DNA of 64,000 nt from the NCBI RefSeq assembly GCF_039645585.1, contig NZ_CP147915.1:2480001-2544000 (forward strand), read 5' to 3'. The notes under the pieces are model-generated. The model saw only the letters and a program-made list of their open reading frames with translations. It was not told the origin of the DNA and did not search any database. Position 1 is the stretch's first letter. Every line of letters begins with the position of its first letter. The stretch comes from Sulfurimonas sp. HSL-1656 (GTDB lineage Bacteria; Campylobacterota; Campylobacteria; Campylobacterales; Sulfurimonadaceae). Both the position numbers and the translations under genes were made by a program. Shown here piece by piece: positions 57,972-64,000 of the stretch.

Positions 57972-58149
57972 CTTGAAACAACATCACATTTTCATATTTG
58001 ATTTTCTTATGAATATTTTACGTTCCTCTTTTAGATGTAACAGCATCGTAGCGAAAATGTAATGGCCGTGTAATTTCAGAGACCTATACTGCTTTCCATA
58101 AAATTCCGGCATTGCCGCTGCAGCGCATCAGTGCAGTGTAGGTGCCGCT

Positions 58150-59883
58150 ATGGAGCATCCCATGCTGAATATCGAAGGCACACTTCATCAAGAATACCCG
58201 CGCTTCTTCCACTATCCTACGGCGGTGCGGAAACCGGCGCTCTCATTTTTGAAGCTGCTGCTTCAGGAAGAGAAGATCAACCATTTTCTTACCGACCACC
58301 GCAAAGTGAAAAACCTTGCATTCATCGACGCGGCGCTCGAGCATCTGAATATTTCATACAAAACGGACCACCACCAGATCCAGAACATTCCGGCGATCGG
58401 AAAAGTGATCATCGTGGCCAACCACCCCATGGGAGCCATGGATGCCTTCACATTGATCAAAATGGTCAGCAGTATCCGTCACGACAAGAAGGTCAAGATC
58501 ATCGCGAACAAAGTCCTTGCCGCCTTTGACCAGATCAACGACCTTCTGATCGCCGTCGATACCTTTAACGGGCGTCTGACCAAGGAGAGTATGAAAAAGG
58601 TAGACGAGGCGCTGCGCAACGAAGAGGCCGTCATCTTTTTCCCCGCGGGCGAAGTCTCCCGCGCCTACCTCAACGGTATCGTCGACAGCAAGTGGAAAAG
58701 CGGCTTCATGAAGTTCGCCAAGCGGACACAGAGCCCCATCCTCCCCATCCATATCAAGGCGCGCAACTCCGCCCTCTTCTACGGTGCCTCCTGGCTCTAC
58801 CGCCCGCTGGCCACCATGCTGCTCGCCAAGGAGATGTTCTCCGCACGCAACAGCGTCGTCGAGTTCACCGTCGGTGAAATGATCGGTATCGATACCATCA
58901 ACGATATGCCGCTGAGCTACAAGCGCCACGCAAAGCTGATGCGCAAACACCTCTACAGGGTCGCCAAGGGGCGTAAACCGCTCTACCCGACCCAGCAGTG
59001 CATCGCCCACCCCGAACCGCGCCACCTGATCAAAGAGGAGCTCAAACGCGCCCAGCGGATCGGTTCGACCTCGGACAACAAGCATATCTACCTCGCCGAC
59101 TTCGAGGAGGCACCGACCCTGCTCAATGAAGTCGGCCGCCTGCGAGAGTACAGCTTCCGTAAAGTCGGGGAAGGGAGCGGCCGCAAACGCGACCTCGACC
59201 GCTACGACGAATACTACCGCCACCTCATTCTCTGGGATGATGATGCCCTGGAACTCGTCGGGGCCTACCGTATTGCCGACTGTGAATGGATCCTCTCCTG
59301 GGGCAGCAAGGATGCCCTCTACCTCAACGAGCTCTGCAGCCTCGGTGAAGCATTCGACCCCTACCTGGAAAATGCCATCGAGCTCGGGCGCAGTTTCATC
59401 CAGCCGAAATACTGGGGAAGCCGTGCGCTGGACTATCTCTGGCAGGGCATCGGCGCCTACCTGAAACACCACCCCCACATCAGGTACATGATCGGGCCGG
59501 TCAGTATCAGCGGCAGCTACCCCTCAGCCGCAAAAGAGGCACTGGTCCACTTCTACGGACACTACTTCGGCAGCCGGGACACCCTGGTGACCGCACGCAC
59601 CCCCTACCGGCTCTCTGCCCTTGCCCTGGAGGATGAAAACGCGCGCTTCTGCGGCGACAACTATGCCGAGGACTTCCGCCGCCTCAAGGAGTACCTGCGG
59701 GCCTTCAACGTCACCGTACCGACCCTCTATAAACAGTATGCGGAACTCTGCGAAGAAGACGGGATCACTTTTATGGATTTTGGGATTGATGCGGAATTCA
59801 ACAACTGTATCGACAGCTATATTCTGGTCGATGTTGCCAAGATCAAAGAGAGTAAACGCAAACGCTATATCGATACTGAGTGA
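58150..59883 (+). CDS. Bifunctional acyltransferase, OlsF-like (ornithine lipid synthase)
   Basis: A 577-residue two-domain protein. The N-terminal half (about 60-280) is a lysophospholipid-acyltransferase domain with VANHPMGAMDAFTL (HX5D) and FFPAGEVSRAYLNG. The C-terminal half (about 320-570) is a GNAT-like N-acyltransferase of the OlsB type (YLADFEEAPTLLNEVGRLREYSFRKVGEGSG; GAYRIADCEWILS; ELGRSFIQPKYW). This order is that of OlsF, which acylates ornithine twice to form ornithine lipid. The start is ATG 58150, with another ATG four codons on. Its stop codon lies within the parS palindrome. Confidence 0.68.
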   Translation: MEHPMLNIEGTLHQEYPRFFHYPTAVRKPALSFLKLLLQEEKINHFLTDHRKVKNLAFIDAALEHLNISYKTDHHQIQNIPAIGKVIIVANHPMGAMDAFTLIKMVSSIRHDKKVKIIANKVLAAFDQINDLLIAVDTFNGRLTKESMKKVDEALRNEEAVIFFPAGEVSRAYLNGIVDSKWKSGFMKFAKRTQSPILPIHIKARNSALFYGASWLYRPLATMLLAKEMFSARNSVVEFTVGEMIGIDTINDMPLSYKRHAKLMRKHLYRVAKGRKPLYPTQQCIAHPEPRHLIKEELKRAQRIGSTSDNKHIYLADFEEAPTLLNEVGRLREYSFRKVGEGSGRKRDLDRYDEYYRHLILWDDDALELVGAYRIADCEWILSWGSKDALYLNELCSLGEAFDPYLENAIELGRSFIQPKYWGSRALDYLWQGIGAYLKHHPHIRYMIGPVSISGSYPSAAKEALVHFYGHYFGSRDTLVTARTPYRLSALALEDENARFCGDNYAEDFRRLKEYLRAFNVTVPTLYKQYAELCEEDGITFMDFGIDAEFNNCIDSYILVDVAKIKESKRKRYIDTE

Positions 59884-59884
59884 A

Positions 59885-59900
59885 TGTTTCACGTGAAACA
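59885..59900. other. parS centromere-like site 1
   Basis: TGTTTCACGTGAAACA, an exact match to the conserved 16-bp ParB-binding parS site. It is the centre of a 30-bp perfect palindrome (59878-59907) that overlaps the stop codon of the OlsF-like gene. Confidence 0.93.
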
Positions 59901-59905
59901 TTCAC

Positions 59906-60871
59906 TCACTGCATCGCTTCAAACGCCTCAGAAATAAAATCCGTCTTCGACATAAGATCGTAGCGCACACCTTCAAAGGTAAATGCCAGACGGTTTGCAT
60001 GAAGCAAAAGACGTTTTGCCCCACTCTTCCCTATCCGCTCTTCGTCGCTGATCCCCTTGTCCAGGAAACGGACGACGTCCTCTTCATTTTGTCCGTAGAT
60101 AGGATCACCGACGATCGGATGTTTCACGTGAAACAAATGGACCCGGATCTGGTGCTGTCTGCCTGTCAGCGGTTTCGCCTCGACAAGGGTCATATCCTGC
60201 TCAGGGAAATAGCGCAGGATTTTGATATCCGTCCGTGAAGGCTTCCCTTCCACATGCACTTTGACGATCATGCGCACCAGTGCAGAGTCATCCGGCTGGC
60301 GGATCAGCGGGGCGTCGATGACGACGTCCGCTTCCATCCGGCCGTGCACCAGGGCCAGATAGCGTTTGTCCATCTCACGGTTTTCAAACATCAGTTTTAG
60401 GGTGCGCTCGCTCTCTTTATCCTTCGCGGCCAATAACAGGCCGCTCGTCTCCTGGTCGATACGGTGCGTGATGTTAGCGTGCGGACCGTACCGATGGCGT
60501 ATTTCATCCACCATACTGTAGGGGGTATGGCGGTTCTGCGGATGGACAAGCACACCGCTCGGTTTGTCAAACAGCGCAAACGACTTCGTTTGAAAAACGG
60601 GGTCGAGTCCACGGGAGACCGGTTCAAACATAACACACTGAAACAAACCCTCGATATCGCCGGCGGGATCCCGCATCAGCTCGCCGTCGATAAAGATGCG
60701 CCCCTTCGCAATATAGCGCTGCGCATCCCGCTGCGTAAAGCCGAGTTCGCGTATTAAAAAGAGGAAAGCCTTCATGCGTTTTGGGGCAACGAAATCTTTG
60801 AGAACGAATGGCAAAATTAAACCCTTTATTAGTGACGCTTGGCTATTATCTACTTTATATAAAAGCGGCAT
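59906..60871 (-). CDS. RluA-family pseudouridine synthase
   Basis: A 321-residue enzyme with an N-terminal S4-like part (KAFLFLIRELGFTQRDAQRYIAKG) and the RluA catalytic core: HRIDQETSGLLLAAKD contains the catalytic Asp, and LTGRQHQIRVHLFHVKHPIVGD is split around residue 237-258. It modifies uridines in rRNA or tRNA; the specific site cannot be told. I use ATG 60871, since related proteins have residues before KAFLF; ATG 60775 is the alternative. The second parS lies within its coding sequence, encoding FHVKH. Confidence 0.85.
   Translation of the reverse strand: MPLLYKVDNSQASLIKGLILPFVLKDFVAPKRMKAFLFLIRELGFTQRDAQRYIAKGRIFIDGELMRDPAGDIEGLFQCVMFEPVSRGLDPVFQTKSFALFDKPSGVLVHPQNRHTPYSMVDEIRHRYGPHANITHRIDQETSGLLLAAKDKESERTLKLMFENREMDKRYLALVHGRMEADVVIDAPLIRQPDDSALVRMIVKVHVEGKPSRTDIKILRYFPEQDMTLVEAKPLTGRQHQIRVHLFHVKHPIVGDPIYGQNEEDVVRFLDKGISDEERIGKSGAKRLLLHANRLAFTFEGVRYDLMSKTDFISEAFEAMQ
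60120..60135. other. parS centromere-like site 2
   Basis: A second exact TGTTTCACGTGAAACA, 235 bp from the first, inside the pseudouridine synthase gene. The encoded residues fit the family, so the site is accommodated in a coding region. Confidence 0.92.
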
Positions 60872-60940
60872 TTTATCACAGGAACGATGTGTCTTTTCCG
60901 ACGCTTCCGGCTGGTAAATCCGCGCAGATGAGGAGCGAGA

Positions 60941-62272
60941 ATGGTTGAACGCTATGCCAGAGAAGAGATGGCATCCAAATGGACGATGCAGGCAAAATAT
61001 CAGGCCTGGCTCGATGTGGAAAAAGCTGTCGTAAAAGCTTGGAACAAGCTGGGCCTTATTCCCGATGAGGATGCGAAGAAAATCGTAGAGAACGCCGGCT
61101 TCAGCGTCGAGCGCATTGATGAGATCGAAAAGGTGACGCGTCATGACCTGATCGCCTTTACCACTTCCGTTTCGGAAACGCTCGGGGACGAAAGCCGCTG
61201 GTTCCACTACGGCATGACCTCCTCCGATACGATCGACACGGCCGTAGCCCTGCAGATGAAAGACTCCCTTGCCCTGATCATCGACGACGTCAAAATGGTC
61301 ATGGAGTCCATCAAGAAACGCGCCGAAGAGCACAAGATGACCCTCATGGTCGGACGCTCCCACGGTATCCACGGCGAACCGATCACCTTCGGTCTCGTCC
61401 TGGCCGTCTGGTACGACGAAATGCACCGCCACCTCAAAAACCTCGAAGAGACGATGGAGGTCATCTCCGTCGGCCAGGTCTCCGGTGCCATGGGTAACTT
61501 CGCCCATGCCCCACTGGAGCTCGAAGAGTACACCTGTGAAGAGCTCGGCCTCCAGCCGGCACCGGCATCCAACCAGGTGATCCAGCGCGACCGTTACGCC
61601 CGCCTGGCGACCTCCCTCGCCCTGATGGCGAGCAGCATCGAAAAGTTTGCCGTTCAGGTCCGCCACTGGCAGCGCACGGAAGTGTACGAAGTCGAAGAGT
61701 TCTTCGCCAAGGGGCAGAAAGGTTCATCCGCCATGCCGCACAAGCGCAACCCTATTCTGACCGAAAACATCACCGGTCTGGCACGCATGATCCGCGCCTA
61801 CTCCATCCCGGCGATGGAGAACGTCTCGCTCTGGCATGAGCGCGACATCTCCCACAGCTCGACCGAGCGCTTCTGGCTGCCGGACGCTTTCATCACCTCC
61901 GACTTCATGCTGCACCGTATGAATAACGTCATCGCTAACATGGTCGTCTACCCGGAGAACATGATGAGAAACCTGAACCTCACGGGCGGCCTCGTCTTCT
62001 CCCAGCGCGTCCTGCTCGAACTCCCCAAACAGGGTGTGAGCCGCGAAGATGCCTACCGCATCGTCCAGCGCAACGCAATGAAAGTATGGGAAGGTCTGCA
62101 GCAGGGCAAACCGGCACTGAACGAGAAAGGCGAGAGCCTCTATCTGCAGTACCTGCTCGGTGACGAAGAGCTGAGAAAAAGTCTGAGCGAAGAGCAGATC
62201 CGCGAATGTTTTAACTACGATTACTATACGAAAAACGTGGATAAAATTTTTGCACGGGTCTTTAGCAAATAA
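60941..62272 (+). CDS. purB: Adenylosuccinate lyase
   Basis: A 443-residue fumarase/aspartase-superfamily enzyme of purine synthesis. HYGMTSSDTIDTAVALQ and GRSHGIHGEPITFG are the early conserved blocks; GSSAMPHKRNPILTEN is the signature loop with the catalytic Ser. RBS AGGAGCG. It catalyses two fumarate-releasing steps. Standard length. Confidence 0.97.
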   Translation: MVERYAREEMASKWTMQAKYQAWLDVEKAVVKAWNKLGLIPDEDAKKIVENAGFSVERIDEIEKVTRHDLIAFTTSVSETLGDESRWFHYGMTSSDTIDTAVALQMKDSLALIIDDVKMVMESIKKRAEEHKMTLMVGRSHGIHGEPITFGLVLAVWYDEMHRHLKNLEETMEVISVGQVSGAMGNFAHAPLELEEYTCEELGLQPAPASNQVIQRDRYARLATSLALMASSIEKFAVQVRHWQRTEVYEVEEFFAKGQKGSSAMPHKRNPILTENITGLARMIRAYSIPAMENVSLWHERDISHSSTERFWLPDAFITSDFMLHRMNNVIANMVVYPENMMRNLNLTGGLVFSQRVLLELPKQGVSREDAYRIVQRNAMKVWEGLQQGKPALNEKGESLYLQYLLGDEELRKSLSEEQIRECFNYDYYTKNVDKIFARVFSK

Positions 62273-62286
62273 CAATCTAATTCGAA

Positions 62287-62292
62287 TATAAT
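62287..62292 (+). promoter_or_regulatory. -10 box upstream of nrdA
   Basis: TATAAT about 130 bases before the nrdA ATG, leaving a leader that contains short stems (AAGAG/CTCTT and GGAAG/CTTCC types). No NrdR box was recognised. Confidence 0.45.
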
Positions 62293-62421
62293 TTCCTTAT
62301 CTTCCTGGCTCTTTATTGCAAGAGGGTCGATAAGGAATCCATATAAAACAGTGTAGGAAGAGCCTTCCCCTCTTTTCTATCATTTGCATACAAAACATGA
62401 ACTTTCTGTAAAGGCAAATAA

Positions 62422-64000
62422 TGATCACGATCCTCAAACGAAACGGACGCAGAGAACCGCTTGATATCACGAAAATCCAGAAGTACACTTCCGCAGCGGT
62501 CAACGGGCTGACCAATGTTAGCCAGAGCGAACTCGAAGTCGACGCACAGATCCAGTTCCGCGACGGCACCACGTCACGGGAGATTCAGGAGACCCTGATC
62601 AAAACCGCTGTCGACAAGATCGATATCGATGCACCGAACTGGACGTTTGTCGCCGCCCGCCTGTTTCTGTTTGACCTTTACCACCGCGTCAACGGTTTTA
62701 CCGGTTACTGCAAACTGGAAAAGTATTTTGAAAAAGGGGAAAAAGAGGGGCGCATCCTGCTGGGGCTTCGCAGCAAGTACGACCTCGACGACCTCGATGC
62801 CTACATCGATCCCGAGCGTGACCTGCAGTTCACCTACCTCGGTATCCGTACCCTCTACGACCGCTACCTGATCAAGGACCGCAACGGCGACCCGATCGAG
62901 CTGCCGCAGCACATGTTCATGGCCGTCTCGATGTTCCTTGCACAGAACGAGGAGAATCCGCAGGAGTGGGCGAAGAAGTTCTACGACATGATCTCCAAGT
63001 TCGAGGTCATGATGGCGACCCCTACCCTCTCCAACGCACGGACGACACGCCACCAGCTCAGCTCCTGTTATATCGGTTCGACACCGGATAACATCGAGGG
63101 GATCTTCGACAGCTACAAAGAGATGGCCCTGCTCTCCAAGTTCGGCGGCGGGATCGGCTGGGACTGGACACAGGTCCGCTCCATGGGTTCGTATATCGAC
63201 GGCCACAAGAATGCCGCCGGCGGTACTGTACCGTTTTTGAAGATCACCAACGACATCGCCATTGCCGTCGACCAGCTCGGGACCCGCAAAGGGGCCATTG
63301 CCGTCTACCTGGAACCGTGGCACATGGATATCATCGACTTCCTCGACCTGAAGAAAAACTCCGGCGAAGAGCGCCGCCGCGCGCACGACCTCTTCCCGGC
63401 GCTCTGGATCAACAACCTCTTTATGAAGCGCGTCCAGGAGGACGGCATCTGGACGACGTTCGACCCGCTCGAATGCAAAGAGCTCTCCGAACTCCACGGC
63501 GAGGCGTTTGAAAAACGTTATCTTGAACTCGAGCAGGACGAGAGCGTCCTCAAAGAGCGCCACAAAGCCAAGGACCTCTGGAAACGGATCCTCACGAGCT
63601 ATTTCGAAACCGGCAGCCCTTTCCTCTGTTTCAAGGACAACGCTAACAAGGCTAACCCGAACGATCACTACGGCATCATCCGCAGCTCCAACCTCTGTAC
63701 GGAGATCTTCCAGAACACCCAGCCGAACCACTACCTGATCAAACTCAAGTTTGAAAACGGTGAGTGCCTCACCTACGAAGAGGATGAGCTCGTCAAGGTC
63801 GACAGCGGTATCGAGAAACCGGCCAAGAAGGTCACGGCACTCGACAGCATCGGCGGACAGCAGATCTACATCGTTGAAAAAGAGAAAGTCGACGGTGCGA
63901 CGGCTGTTTGTAACCTCGCCTCTGTCAACCTCTCACGCGTCAACACCAAGGAGGACATCGACCGTATCGTCCCGATCGCCGTCCGTGCGCTGGATAACGT
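62422..64000 (+). CDS. nrdA: Ribonucleotide reductase class Ia alpha subunit, 3' end beyond window
   Basis: The first 526 codons of NrdA, which reduces ribonucleoside diphosphates. It begins MITILKRNGRREPLDITKIQ, the start of an N-terminal ATP-cone activity domain. The catalytic barrel has TPTLSNARTTRHQLSSCYIGS (redox Cys) and SSNLCTEIFQNT with the active-site Cys. Between that motif and AVCNLASVNLS lies an insertion of about 60 residues (HYLIKLKFENGE...IYIVEKEK), which I believe is common in Campylobacterota NrdA. It runs off the end of the window. RBS AAAGG. Confidence 0.95.

Overview
The window reads as a chromosome segment from a sulfur- and hydrogen-oxidising member of the Campylobacterota (Sulfurimonas-like), with a G+C content that looks high for that group. 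The evidence is the 16S/23S signature, a soxCDYZ cluster without soxXAB, a Helicobacter/Wolinella-type hydABC hydrogenase, a sulfide:quinone-oxidoreductase-like protein, the ThiD2-like, RNase J and NrdA proteins, and T-rich/TATAAT promoters. Coding density is high and many neighbouring genes overlap by ATGA or TAATG.

Layout. 0-7 kb (+): a haem-binding protein, a small toxin-antitoxin-like pair, then soxC-soxD-soxY-soxZ, a thioredoxin and a MOSC protein, followed by a secreted DUF302-like protein. 7-9.3 kb (-): a secreted protein of unknown function and a FadL-type porin. 10-15.2 kb (-): a complete rRNA operon (16S, tRNA-Ile, tRNA-Ala, 23S, 5S) with a textbook promoter. 15.6-25.9 kb: housekeeping genes (Bax-inhibitor protein, ThiD2-like protein, zinc-type ABC transporter with a BioC-like methyltransferase, secG, a deacetylase, frr, pyrE, rnj, rsmA). 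26-41.9 kb: SQR-like protein, the hyp maturation operon, two unusual hydrogenase-protease-like genes, hypF, a divergent hypF paralogue, and the hydABC uptake hydrogenase. 42-50.9 kb (-): an assimilatory sulfate-reduction/cysteine operon. 51.3-54.1 kb (-): a TetR-family regulator followed by a second, cytosolic hydrogenase pair that looks like a sensor hydrogenase. 54.2-64 kb: hisF, rlmN, purB, nrdA and others, plus two perfect parS sites.

How the parts connect. The most striking observation is a 16-bp palindromic motif (consensus RYGAATRNYYATTCAS). It occurs in front of hydABC, between the hyp operon and the divergent protease-like gene, inside the promoter of the cysteine operon, and in front of the tetR-sensor-hydrogenase operon itself. 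I infer a TetR-controlled regulon, possibly informed by the cytosolic hydrogenase, that ties hydrogen metabolism to sulfur assimilation. Within the same region, a gene looks like a domesticated IS1595-type transposase fused to a hydrogenase maturation protease. The fusion and its convergent neighbour each keep a complementary part of the protease metal-binding triad. The parS pair near 60 kb, and inverted DnaA-box-like sites near 58 kb, suggest the window lies in the origin-proximal part of the chromosome.
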